A program made the translations under genes and the position numbers. Below, piece after piece: positions 53,554-61,771 of a DNA stretch of 64,000 bases. How positions within the stretch are numbered: position 1 is the first letter of the stretch; every line of letters starts with the position of its first letter. The notes beneath the pieces were generated by a model, which was not told the origin of the DNA, ran no database searches, and was given only the letters and a program-made list of their open reading frames with translations. The stretch comes from Streptomyces sp. V4I2. GTDB lineage: Bacteria; Actinomycetota; Actinomycetes; Streptomycetales; Streptomycetaceae. The stretch is taken from assembly GCF_030817655.1 (NCBI RefSeq), contig NZ_JAUSZM010000003.1:3162001-3226000 (forward strand), written 5' to 3'.

Positions 53554-53784
53554 TCAGTCGTCGTCCCGGCCCGCCGCCGGGGCGTCGTGCCACTTCGGGT
53601 CGTTCTCCCACTCGAGGTTGCGCTCGCGGGCCGTCGCCATCGCGTGTTCGGCCTCCTTGCGGGTGGCGTACGGGCCGAACCGGTCCTTGGCGGGGCACTC
53701 CGGCCCCTCCTCGACCTTCTTGTGCTGCAGGCAGTAGTACCACTCGCCCGGTTTGCCGACCGTCCGCTTCTTGAACAGGGCCAT
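53554..53784 (-). CDS. Small conserved hypothetical protein
   Basis: A 76-aa basic/acidic soluble protein, [20 protein letters not shown], with two Cys (CLQHKK, ECPAKD) and a [14 protein letters not shown] helix. The pattern resembles small actinomycete proteins of unknown role encoded next to map. GAGGAG precedes ATG 53784. The start is 58 bp from the divergent map gene. Confidence 0.75.
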   Translation of the reverse strand: MALFKKRTVGKPGEWYYCLQHKKVEEGPECPAKDRFGPYATRKEAEHAMATARERNLEWENDPKWHDAPAAGRDDD

Positions 53785-53829
53785 GACCAGCTCCTCTCGC
53801 CACCGACATGTTCCCCCATCGCCGCTGGA

Positions 53830-53842
53830 TAGACTCTTCGGC
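53830..53842 (+). promoter_or_regulatory. map: Leaderless map promoter -10
   Basis: TAGACT (53830-53835) is a good -10 box and the map ATG begins 7 nt later with no ribosome site. Confidence 0.6.
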
Positions 53843-54700
53843 ATGTCTGGCCAGTCGCTGCTCGTCCCAGGGGAGCTGTCCCCCATCCGTTCCGTGCCCG
53901 GAAACATCCGGCGCCCCGAGTACGTCGGCAAGCCCGCGCCGACGCCGTACACCGGGCCGGAGGTGCAGACTCCCGAGACGATCGAGGCGATGCGGGTCGC
54001 CGGCCGGATCGCCGCTCGGGCGATGGCGGAGGCCGCGAAGCTGATCGCGCCGGGTGTCAGCACCGACGAGCTGGACAAGGTGGCGCACGACTACATGTGC
54101 GACCACGGCGCCTACCCGTCGACGCTGGGCTACCGCGGCTTCCCCAAGTCCCTGTGCACGTCCGTCAACGAGGTCATCTGCCACGGCATCCCGGACTCGA
54201 CGGTCCTCAAGGACGGCGACATCGTCAACCTGGACGTGACGGCGTACATCGGCGGGGTGCACGGCGACAACAACGCCACCTACCTGGTCGGGGACGTCGA
54301 CGAGGAGTCGCGGCTGCTGGTGGAGCGGACCCGGGAGTCCCTCGACCGCGCGATCAAGGCGGTCCGGCCGGGCCGGCAGATCAACATCATCGGGCGGGTC
54401 ATCGAGTCGTACGCGAAGAGGTTCGGGTACGGGGTGGTGCGGGACTTCACCGGCCACGGGATCAACTCGTCGTTCCACTCCGGGCTGATCATCCCGCACT
54501 ACGACAGCCCGCACGCGACGACCGTGATCCAGCCCGGGATGACGTTCACGATCGAGCCGATGCTGACGCTGGGGACCCACGAGTACGACATGTGGGACGA
54601 CGGCTGGACGGTCGTGACGAAGGACCGGAAGCGGACGGCCCAGTTCGAGCACACGCTGGTGGTGACGGGGACGGGAGCGGAGATCCTCACGCTGCCGTAG
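53843..54700 (+). CDS. map: Type I methionine aminopeptidase
   Basis: A 285-aa enzyme that removes the initiator Met from nascent proteins. Metal ligands of the pita-bread fold are visible: D in [20 protein letters not shown] (two Asp), H in [12 protein letters not shown] in [10 protein letters not shown] and E in FEHTLVVTG. The N-terminal extension of about 40 residues ([18 protein letters not shown]) is usual for actinomycete MetAP with an SH3-like binding motif. ATG 53843 fits a leaderless message. Confidence 0.95.
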   Translation: MSGQSLLVPGELSPIRSVPGNIRRPEYVGKPAPTPYTGPEVQTPETIEAMRVAGRIAARAMAEAAKLIAPGVSTDELDKVAHDYMCDHGAYPSTLGYRGFPKSLCTSVNEVICHGIPDSTVLKDGDIVNLDVTAYIGGVHGDNNATYLVGDVDEESRLLVERTRESLDRAIKAVRPGRQINIIGRVIESYAKRFGYGVVRDFTGHGINSSFHSGLIIPHYDSPHATTVIQPGMTFTIEPMLTLGTHEYDMWDDGWTVVTKDRKRTAQFEHTLVVTGTGAEILTLP

Positions 54701-54722
54701 CCCTGTCGTTCGACTTCGGACC

Positions 54723-54750
54723 GAGCCCGCTCTCTTCGGAGGGCGGGCTC
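54723..54750 (+). terminator. map terminator with UUCG loop
   Basis: A 12-bp stem including one U-G pair is capped by a TTCG tetraloop (about 54735-54738). It lies 22 nt past the map stop. Confidence 0.9.
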
Positions 54751-54817
54751 CTCGCATGTGTGGGCGCGGCGTGGATTTCCGGGTAGGTTTTTACCGACAG
54801 AGAGTCGGAAAAAGCAT

Positions 54818-54846
54818 TGACTTAGGCAAGCCTAACCAAAGAAATT
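54818..54846 (+). promoter_or_regulatory. Iron box and leaderless promoter of the heme oxygenase gene
   Basis: TTGACT (54818-54823) and GAAATT (54841-54846) are 17 bp apart, and the ATG starts 6 nt after the latter. TTAGGCAAGCCTAA (54822-54835) is a near-consensus DmdR/IdeR iron box overlapping the -35 and spacer, so iron-loaded DmdR should block transcription. Confidence 0.8.
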
Positions 54847-54852
54847 GGGCTC

Positions 54853-55500
54853 ATGGACTCCTTCTCGGCACTCCTCCGTACCGCCTCCCACGAGCAGCAC
54901 ATGGAGGCGAACGCCTCGACGTTCATGAGCGACCTGACCGGCGGCAGGCTCGAGGTCGACGCGTACGCGCGCTACACCGAGCAGCTCTGGTTCGTGTACG
55001 AGGCACTGGAGACCGGTGCCGAGCGCCTGGCCTCCGACCCGGTGGCCGGACCCTTCATCCGGCCGGAGCTGTTCCGGATGAGCGCGCTGGAGCGCGACCT
55101 GACGCATCTGCGGGGTCCGGACTGGCGTGCGCGCCTGACCGCGCTGCCGGCCACCCGGGGGTACGTGGAGCGGGTGCGCGAGTGCGCCGAGCGGTGGCCG
55201 GCCGGTTATGTCGCCCACCACTACACGCGCTACCTCGGCGACCTCTCCGGCGGCCAGGTCCTCCGCGACACGGCGGAGAAGACCTGGGGCTTCGCAAAGA
55301 AGGGCGACGGCGTCCGCTTCTACGTCTTCGAGGAGATCCCGAACCCGGCCGCGTTCAAGCGGGGGTACCGCGAACTGCTGGACACCGTGCGCGCGGACGA
55401 CCTCGAGAAGCAGCGGATCGTCGCGGAGTGCAGGAAGGCGTTCGCCCTGAACATCGACGTTCTCAGGGCACTCGGGGACGAGTTCCAGCTGAGCGCCTGA
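54853..55500 (+). CDS. hmuO: Biliverdin-producing heme oxygenase
   Basis: A 215-aa all-helical enzyme that opens heme to biliverdin, CO and iron. The proximal ligand region RTASHEQHMEANASTFMSDL places His16 where HmuO of corynebacteria has its heme ligand. The distal helix reads RYLGDLSGGQVL. Length is normal. An iron box controls it, and the heme-type ABC genes lie 0.8 kb downstream, so it probably frees iron from imported heme. Convergent with the PhzF gene (3-bp gap). Confidence 0.93.
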   Translation: MDSFSALLRTASHEQHMEANASTFMSDLTGGRLEVDAYARYTEQLWFVYEALETGAERLASDPVAGPFIRPELFRMSALERDLTHLRGPDWRARLTALPATRGYVERVRECAERWPAGYVAHHYTRYLGDLSGGQVLRDTAEKTWGFAKKGDGVRFYVFEEIPNPAAFKRGYRELLDTVRADDLEKQRIVAECRKAFALNIDVLRALGDEFQLSA

Positions 55501-55503
55501 CGG

Positions 55504-56148
55504 TCAGCGCTCCAGGAAGACCCGCCCTCCGACCTCCACCCAGCCCCCGGGCTGCGGAGCCGTCAGAATCTGCGAGCCCGCGCCCTGCGTGATGTTCAGG
55601 GCGCGGCCCAGCCGGTCCGTCAGCAGCAGCGCCGCCGCGCCCGTGGCCTCGTCCTCGTCGATGCCGTCGTCGCGGCCGGGGAAGGCGCGGGCGCGGACGC
55701 GGCCGGCCGCCTCGTCCTCCCAGGCCCAGGCATAGATCCACTCCCCCTTCGGCGGGACCGGCAGGTCCTCGACCTCCGCAGGCGTGGCGTACTGGCGCAG
55801 CGTGCGTGGCGGGACCCACTCCGCGAGCGCCTCGATCCAGCTGAACTCGCCGTCCAGGCGGGCGCCCACCGTCCCGGCCTGCGTGACCAGTTCGGGTACG
55901 TCGAGCAGCCAGGCCGTGCCGACGCAGGGGTGGCCGGCGAAGGGCAGGCGCAGGGTGGGCGTGTAGATGTCGATGACACCACGCTCGGGGTCGTCCACGA
56001 ACACGGTCTCGCTGAAGCGCAGTTTCGCGGCGAACGCCTGCCGTTCCTCCGGGTCCGGCAGCACGGAGCCCTCGCGGACGACACCGAGCTCGTTGCCGTA
56101 TCCGCCGTTCGCTCCGCAGAAGACACGGAGCACGTCGTAGTCAGTCAC
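55504..56148 (-). CDS. PhzF family epimerase/isomerase-like protein
   Basis: A 214-aa protein with DYDVLRVFCGANGGYGNELG, LRFSETVFV (the catalytic Glu position) and LPFAGHPCVGTAWLL, the PhzF/DapF-fold signature. The C-terminal TGAAALLLTDRLGR matches the second half of the fold. It is shorter than phenazine PhzF (about 278 aa). Substrate unknown. GTG 56148 is preceded by CACAAT at leaderless spacing. Divergent from the heme permease gene, sharing the region with an iron box. Confidence 0.85.
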   Translation of the reverse strand: MTDYDVLRVFCGANGGYGNELGVVREGSVLPDPEERQAFAAKLRFSETVFVDDPERGVIDIYTPTLRLPFAGHPCVGTAWLLDVPELVTQAGTVGARLDGEFSWIEALAEWVPPRTLRQYATPAEVEDLPVPPKGEWIYAWAWEDEAAGRVRARAFPGRDDGIDEDEATGAAALLLTDRLGRALNITQGAGSQILTAPQPGGWVEVGGRVFLER

Positions 56149-56186
56149 GCGGGCATTGTGCCTTGAGTGGTGGGGCGACACGGGCG

Positions 56187-56203
56187 AGGCAAGGCTAACC
56201 TAA
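56187..56203 (+). promoter_or_regulatory. Iron box upstream of the heme ABC permease
   Basis: AGGCAAGGCTAACCTAA (56187-56203) matches the right half and much of the left half of the DmdR/IdeR consensus. It lies 67 bp before the permease ATG and 39 bp from the divergent PhzF start. Confidence 0.75.
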
Positions 56204-56269
56204 GCTGCCTTGGCGCCCTTTGACACACGTGGAGCCCGACGAACACGGCGACCCTCCAGGAGAGTGGCA

Positions 56270-57354
56270 ATGACCGTACTGGACAAGGTGGTTGGCGATG
56301 CGCCCACCGAGACGCCGGCACCGGGACGGCACACCACCGCCTGGCTGCTGACCATGGGACTGGCCGCCGCCCTCCTCGTCCTCGTGCCGGTCGCGGCCGG
56401 GATCGGCGCCTATCCGGTGCCCGTCGGGGACGTGCTCGCCTCCGTGCAGCACCGAGTCGGTCTCGGCGGTACGGAGTTGGACCGGGTCGCGGAGTCGGTG
56501 CTGTGGAACGTCCGCTTCCCGCGGATCGTGCTCGCACTGCTCATCGGCGCCTCGCTGGGCTGCGCGGGCGCGCTGATGCAGGGCGTGTTCGGCAATCCGC
56601 TCGCCGAGCCGGGCGTCATCGGGATCTCCTCGGGCGCCGCGGTGGGTGCGGTCGCCGCGATCGCCCTCGGCCTCAACTTCTTCGGTACGTGGACGGTGTC
56701 CGTCTGCGCCTTCGTCGCCGGACTCGCCACGGTGCTGCTCGTGTACGCGATGTCGCGCGAGGGCGGCCGTACGGAGGTGGTGACGCTGATCCTCACCGGG
56801 ATCGCGCTGAACGCGTTCGCGGGCGCGGTGATCGGGCTGTTCCTGTTCTTCGCGGACGCCGCGGCCATCCAGCAGATCACCTTCTGGCAGCTCGGCTCGC
56901 TCGCGCAGGCGACCTGGCCGAGGTGCTCGCGGTCCTGCCGTGCGCGGTGGTCGGGCTGGTGGTCGCGCCGCTGTACAGCCGCCGGCTCGACCTGCTGGCG
57001 CTCGGTGAGCGGCCGGCCCGGCATCTGGGCGTGGACGTGGAGCGGATGCGGATCGCACTCATCGTCGTCATCGCGCTGCTGACCGCGGCGGCCGTGAGCG
57101 TCGCGGGGATCATCAGCTTCGTCGGCCTCGTGGTGCCGCACCTGCTGCGGATGTCGGCCGGGCCCGGGCACCGGTTCCTGATCCCGGGCAGTGCCCTGCT
57201 CGGCGCGGTGGTGCTGCTCGCCGCCGACCTCGCGGCCCGTACGATCGCCGCTCCCGCCGAGCTGCCGCTCGGTGTCCTGACCGCCCTGCTGGGCAGTCCG
57301 TTCTTCTTCTGGCTGCTGCGGAGGACTCGGCGCAGGCAGGGGGGATGGGCCTAG
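56270..57354 (+). pseudogene. FecCD-type heme/siderophore ABC permease with a frameshift
   Basis: From ATG 56270 (AGGAG upstream) the frame encodes the first six or so helices of a FecCD/HmuU permease (RFPRIVLALLIGASLGCAGA, GNPLAEPGVIGISSGAAVGA) to LGSLAQATW near 56916. The reading then leaves frame; the rest of the permease (LAVLPCAVVGLVVAPLYSRR, GIISFVGLVVPHLLR, PFFFWLLRRTRRRQ) continues in another frame to TAG at 57352-57354. Loss of one base at acctggccgaggtg restores one 361-aa product. Everything around the break is well conserved and codon-biased, so this is a recent mutation or a sequence error. Confidence 0.85.
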
Positions 57355-57360
57355 AGGTCG

Positions 57361-57438
57361 TGTGTCGTCTGCGGGTGCGTGGGGGCTGGTCGCGCCCACG
57401 CGGCGGAGCCGCACATCGAAACAGCCCCGCGCCCCCAG
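57361..57438 (-). repeat. Dispersed Streptomyces intergenic repeat, long copy
   Basis: On the minus strand it carries gcgcggggctgtttcgatgt, then gcggctccgccgcgtgggcg and cgaccagcccccacgcaccc, a widespread intergenic sequence in Streptomyces. It lies between the permease and ATPase genes of one transport cassette. A shorter related copy is at 5137-5180. Confidence 0.75.
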
Positions 57439-57480
57439 GTACGTCACCTCCACCGGCGATATCCCTTAAGGACCCGTCCC

Positions 57481-58302
57481 ATGAGACTCCTCCGCCCCCG
57501 CCCCGCGCTTCCCACGCCCGCCTCGCCCGGAGACGTCCTCGCCGAGGCCGCGGATCTCCATGTCCGCCTCGGCTCCCGGGACGTCCTCGACGGAGTGTCC
57601 GTCACCGTCCGCGCGGGCGAGGTGCTCGCCCTGGTCGGCCCCAACGGGGCGGGAAAGTCGACCCTGTTGGGCGCGCTGTCCGCGGATCTGGCGCCCACCG
57701 CAGGCGTCGTACGCATCCACGGCCGCCCGGCGTCGCAGTGGTCCGCGCCCGAACTGGCCCTGCGCCGGGCGGTCCTCCCCCAGTCCGCCACGCTGTCCTT
57801 CCCCTTCAAGGTCGAGGAGGTCGTCCGGATGGGCCGCGCGCCCTGGGCCGCGCTCGGCATGGAGGACGACGACGCGGCCGTGGCCGAGGCGATGGCCGCG
57901 ACCGAGGTGACCGCCTTCGCCGTACGGCCGTTCTCCGCGCTCAGCGGCGGCGAGCGGGCCCGGGTCGCGCTCGCCCGGGTGCTGGCCCAGCGCGCTCCCC
58001 TGCTGCTGCTCGACGAGCCGACCGCGGCCCTCGACCTCAAGCACCAGGAACTGGTGCTGCGGGTGTGCCGGGAGCGGGCGCGGGCCGGGGACGCGGTGGT
58101 GGTCGTGCTGCACGACCTGGGGCTCGCGGCGGCCTACGCGCACCGGGTCGCGGTCCTGCACGACGGTCGGGTGGCCGCCGAGGGCGCGCCGGCCGAGGTG
58201 TTCTCCGACCGGCTGCTGACGGAGGTCTACGACCAGCCGGTCGAGGTGCTCCCGCATCCGCGCACGGGCCAGATCCTGGTGAGTCCGCGCCGGGATGCTT
58301 GA
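57481..58302 (+). CDS. hmuV: Heme/iron-siderophore ABC transporter ATPase
   Basis: A 273-aa ATPase. Walker A GPNGAGKST (about residue 58), signature LSGGERARVALAR, Walker B LLLLDEPTAALDLKHQ and the H-loop VVLHDLGLAAAYAHRV. The overall pattern (PQSATLSFPFKVEEVVRMGR) is that of HmuV hemin ATPases. It works with the permease 126 bp upstream. No substrate-binding lipoprotein gene is in this cassette. Confidence 0.9.
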   Translation: MRLLRPRPALPTPASPGDVLAEAADLHVRLGSRDVLDGVSVTVRAGEVLALVGPNGAGKSTLLGALSADLAPTAGVVRIHGRPASQWSAPELALRRAVLPQSATLSFPFKVEEVVRMGRAPWAALGMEDDDAAVAEAMAATEVTAFAVRPFSALSGGERARVALARVLAQRAPLLLLDEPTAALDLKHQELVLRVCRERARAGDAVVVVLHDLGLAAAYAHRVAVLHDGRVAAEGAPAEVFSDRLLTEVYDQPVEVLPHPRTGQILVSPRRDA

Positions 58303-58424
58303 CCGGTACTTGACCCTCCCGTGGGGTCCATTTTGGGTCGCCGTGACCGGGGCGTGCTCATACAGCGTCTATGAGAGCTGAATCACCGCATGGACGGGTA
58401 TCGCACCGGAAAAGCTTCGGTACG

Positions 58425-58454
58425 TTAGGCGAGCCTCACCTTATGTGAGGCTCG
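58425..58454 (+). promoter_or_regulatory. Iron box fused to a perfect hairpin before efeO
   Basis: TTAGGCGAGCCTCACCTTA (58425-58443) is a 19-bp iron box. CGAGCCTCAC (58430-58439) pairs with GTGAGGCTCG (58445-58454) around a 5-nt loop, so half of the box is also one arm of a 10-bp inverted repeat 36 bp before the efeO ATG. Confidence 0.8.
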
Positions 58455-58490
58455 TCACGCGTCTTTTTCGGCCATTCCCTGGAGCCCTTC

Positions 58491-59633
58491 ATGCGAGCCG
58501 TCAGATTCTCCGCTCTCACCGCTGTCGCCACCGCGGCGGCGCTGACCGCCGTCACGGGCTGCACCGAGAAGGGCGGCTCCGGGACCGACGACCGGGTCGT
58601 CAACGTGACGGCGACGGACGACAAGTGCGAGGTCTCCACCAACGAGTTCCCGGCCGGGCACGTCGAACTCGCCATCGAGAACAAGGGCTCCAAGGTCACC
58701 GAGGTCTACATCCTCTTCCCGGACGACCGGATCGTCACCGAGCGCGAGAACATCGGCCCCGGCACCAAGCAGCGGGTCACCGCCGAGGTGAAGGCCGGCG
58801 ACTACCAGATCGCCTGCAAGCCCGGCATGGTGGGCGACGGCATACGCCAGGACGTCAAGGCCACCGGCGGCACGGTCGCCAAGCGCGACCCGCGTCTCGA
58901 CAAGGCCGTCGCCTCCTACCGCGCGTACGTCCAGGCGCAGGCCGACGAGACGCTGCCGCTCGCCGAGACCTTCGCCAAGGCGGTCAAGGACGGCGACCTG
59001 GAAGCCGCGAAGAAGGCCTACGCGCCCTCCCGCATCGGCTGGGAGCGCACCGAGCCGGTCGCCGAGTCCTTCGGTGACATCGACCCGAAGGTCGACGTCC
59101 GCGCGGACGGCCTGGAGGACGGCCAGGAGTTCACCGGCTGGCACCGCCTGGAGAAGGCCCTCTGGGAGGACAAGAAGATCGGCGCCACGGAGAAGACCCT
59201 CGCCGACCAGCTGATCACCGACCTGAAGGACTGGCAGAAGCGGGTCGGCAAGGCCGACATCACCCCGACCTCCATGGCCAACGGCGCCAAGGAACTCCTC
59301 GACGAGGTCGCCACCGGCAAGGTCACCGGCGAGGAGGAGCGCTACTCGCACACCGACCTCGTCGACTTCAAGGCGAACGTCGAGGGCGCGGAGAAGTCGT
59401 ACGCGTTGCTGAAGCCGGTGGCCCAGGAGAACGACGCGGCGCTGATCACCGAGCTGGACAAGCAGTTCGCCGCGCTGAACACGCTGCTCGACAAGTACCG
59501 CGCGGACAAGGCGTCCTACGACTTCGTCTCGTACGACAAGGTCACCGAGGCGCAGCAGAAGGAGCTGTCGGACGCGGTCAACGCGCTCGCGGAGCCGCTG
59601 TCCAAGCTCGCCGCCGCCGTCGTCGTGAAGTAG
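58491..59633 (+). CDS. efeO: Iron uptake lipoprotein EfeO (cupredoxin-imelysin)
   Basis: A 380-aa lipoprotein: signal with lipobox AVTGC (Cys24), an N-terminal cupredoxin-like domain (about 35-125, with DKCEVSTNEFPAGHVEL and QIACKPGM) and a C-terminal imelysin/M75 domain with the metal motif HRLE (H218-E221). EfeO captures ferrous or ferric iron at the membrane and hands it to EfeU. First gene of an O-B-U operon behind an iron box; efeB begins 8 nt after its stop. Confidence 0.93.
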   Translation: MRAVRFSALTAVATAAALTAVTGCTEKGGSGTDDRVVNVTATDDKCEVSTNEFPAGHVELAIENKGSKVTEVYILFPDDRIVTERENIGPGTKQRVTAEVKAGDYQIACKPGMVGDGIRQDVKATGGTVAKRDPRLDKAVASYRAYVQAQADETLPLAETFAKAVKDGDLEAAKKAYAPSRIGWERTEPVAESFGDIDPKVDVRADGLEDGQEFTGWHRLEKALWEDKKIGATEKTLADQLITDLKDWQKRVGKADITPTSMANGAKELLDEVATGKVTGEEERYSHTDLVDFKANVEGAEKSYALLKPVAQENDAALITELDKQFAALNTLLDKYRADKASYDFVSYDKVTEAQQKELSDAVNALAEPLSKLAAAVVVK

Positions 59634-59641
59634 GGACACTC

Positions 59642-60895
59642 ATGACGGACAACTCCGCAGAAGCCGCCACTCCGTCCCGGCGCGCGCTGATCGGCTGGGG
59701 TGGTGCCGGGCTCGCGCTCGGTGCCGTCGCGGCCGGCGGCACGGTCGCGATGACGAACGCCGGCGACGAGGTCGATCCCGCCGGCGCCGAGACGGGCGCG
59801 GCGATCGCCTTCCACGGCGACCATCAGGCGGGCATCTCGACGCCCGTGCAGGACAGGCTGCACTTCGCCGCGTTCGACGTGACGACCGACGACCGTGCCG
59901 CGTTCGTGCAGATGCTGAAGGACTGGACCGAGGCCGCACGGAAGATGACCGCCGGGCACGCGGTCGGCGAGGGCGCGTACGGCGGTCTCGCCGAGGCACC
60001 GCCGGACGACACCGGCGAGGCGCTGGGGCTGAAGCCGTCGCGGCTGACGCTGACGATCGGCTTCGGGCCGTCGCTGTTCGGGAGGTTCGGGCTCAAGGAC
60101 AAGCGTCCCGAGGCCCTGATCGACCTGCCCAAGTTCGCCGGCGACAACCTGGACAGGAACCGCAGCGGCGGCGACCTGGGCATCCAGGCGTGTGCGGACG
60201 ACCCGCAGGTCGCCGTGCACGCGATCCGCAACCTCGCCCGGATCGGCTTCGGCAAGGTCGTCATCCGCTGGTCGCAGCTCGGCTTCGGCAAGACCTCGTC
60301 CACCACGCCGGAGGCGCAGACGCCTCGCAACCTGATGGGCTTCAAGGACGGCACCCGCAACATCGCGGGCACGGAGACCGACCGCCTGAAGAAGTTCGTG
60401 TGGGTCGACGAGAAGGACGGTCCCGGCTGGATGGCCGGCGGCTCCTACCTCGTCGCCCGCCGCATCCGCATGCACATCGAGACCTGGGACCGCACCTCGC
60501 TCCAGGAACAGGAGGACATCTTCGGCCGCGACAAGGGCGAGGGCGCCCCGGTCGGCAAGGCCAAGGAGCGCGACGAGCCGTTCCTGAAGGCGATGCTGCC
60601 CGACGCGCACGTGCGGCTCGCGCACCCCGACTCCAACCAGGGGGCGACGATCCTGCGCCGCGGCTACTCCTTCACCGACGGCACGGACGGTCTGGGCCGC
60701 CTCGACGCGGGCCTGTTCTTCCTGGCCTACCAGCGGGACGTCCGCGAGGGCTTCGTCCGGATCCAGCGCAACCTGGCCAAGGACACCCTCAACGAGTACA
60801 TCCAGCACGTGGGTTCCGCGGTGTTCGCGGTCCCGCCCGGCGTTCGGGGCACGGACGACTGGTGGGGCAGCACCCTGTTGACCGAGGAGGCCTGA
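59642..60895 (+). CDS. efeB: Dye-decolourising peroxidase EfeB, Tat-exported
   Basis: A 417-aa heme protein. The twin-arginine signal PSRRALIGWGGAGLALGA directs folded export. DyP motifs: GFKDGTRN (GXXDG, catalytic Asp), and a C-terminal heme-ligand region with AHVRLAHP and ILRRGYSFTDG. It belongs to the EfeB/DyP-A group, which oxidises ferrous iron or releases iron from heme for uptake. It is co-transcribed with efeO and efeU. Confidence 0.93.
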   Translation: MTDNSAEAATPSRRALIGWGGAGLALGAVAAGGTVAMTNAGDEVDPAGAETGAAIAFHGDHQAGISTPVQDRLHFAAFDVTTDDRAAFVQMLKDWTEAARKMTAGHAVGEGAYGGLAEAPPDDTGEALGLKPSRLTLTIGFGPSLFGRFGLKDKRPEALIDLPKFAGDNLDRNRSGGDLGIQACADDPQVAVHAIRNLARIGFGKVVIRWSQLGFGKTSSTTPEAQTPRNLMGFKDGTRNIAGTETDRLKKFVWVDEKDGPGWMAGGSYLVARRIRMHIETWDRTSLQEQEDIFGRDKGEGAPVGKAKERDEPFLKAMLPDAHVRLAHPDSNQGATILRRGYSFTDGTDGLGRLDAGLFFLAYQRDVREGFVRIQRNLAKDTLNEYIQHVGSAVFAVPPGVRGTDDWWGSTLLTEEA

Positions 60896-60898
60896 GCC

Positions 60899-61771
60899 GT
60901 GTTCTCCAACTACCTGATCGGCCTGCGCGAGGGCCTGGAAGCCAGCCTCGTCGTCTGCATCCTCATCGCCTACCTGGTCAAGACGGACCGCCGGGACGCG
61001 CTGAAGCCCATCTGGATCGGCATCGGCGTCGCGGTCGCCCTCGCGCTCGGCTTCGGCTCCGCGCTCGAATTCGGCTCCCAGGAGCTGACGTTCGAGGCGC
61101 AGGAGGCACTCGGCGGCACGCTGTCGATCCTCGCGGTGGGCCTGGTGACGTGGATGGTGTTCTGGATGCGGCGCACCGCCCGGCACCTCAAGTCGGAGCT
61201 GCACGGCAAGCTGGACGCCGCCCTGCAGATGGGCACCGGTGCCCTGGTCGCCACCGCCTTCCTCGCGGTCGGCCGGGAGGGCCTGGAGACCGCCCTGTTC
61301 GTGTGGGCGTCGGTGCACGCGGCGAGCGACGGCACCCCGCGCCCGCTGGTCGGCGTCGGCCTGGGCATCGCCACGGCGGTGTTCCTGGGCTGGCTGTTCT
61401 ACCGGGGCGCGCTGCGCATCAACCTGGCCAAGTTCTTCACCTGGACCGGCGGCATGCTGGTCGTGGTGGCCGCGGGCGTGCTGGCGTACGGCGTCCACGA
61501 CCTCCAGGAGGCCGACCTGGTCCCGGGCCTGACGAACAAGGCCTTCGACATCAGCGGCACCATCCCGCCGGACAGTTGGTACGGCACGCTCCTCAAGGGC
61601 GTCTTCAACTTCCAGCCCGACCCGACGGTCCTCCAGGTCACGGTGTGGCTGCTGTACTTGATCCCGACGCTCGCGCTTTTCCTCGCCCCGGTAGGGTTCG
61701 CCTCCGGGAAGGGGAAGGTGAAGGAACCTGATGAGCCTGGATCGCGGCCCTCGAAGGCTCCGCAGTCTTGA
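60899..61771 (+). CDS. efeU: Iron permease EfeU (FTR1 family)
   Basis: A 290-aa membrane protein with seven predicted helices and two REGLE motifs (R10-E14 and R126-E130), which bind iron in FTR1/OFeT permeases. Together with EfeO and EfeB it forms the elemental iron uptake system. GTG 60899 is 3 nt past the efeB stop. Its last 41 nt overlap the start of the next lipoprotein gene in another frame. Confidence 0.93.
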   Translation: MFSNYLIGLREGLEASLVVCILIAYLVKTDRRDALKPIWIGIGVAVALALGFGSALEFGSQELTFEAQEALGGTLSILAVGLVTWMVFWMRRTARHLKSELHGKLDAALQMGTGALVATAFLAVGREGLETALFVWASVHAASDGTPRPLVGVGLGIATAVFLGWLFYRGALRINLAKFFTWTGGMLVVVAAGVLAYGVHDLQEADLVPGLTNKAFDISGTIPPDSWYGTLLKGVFNFQPDPTVLQVTVWLLYLIPTLALFLAPVGFASGKGKVKEPDEPGSRPSKAPQS

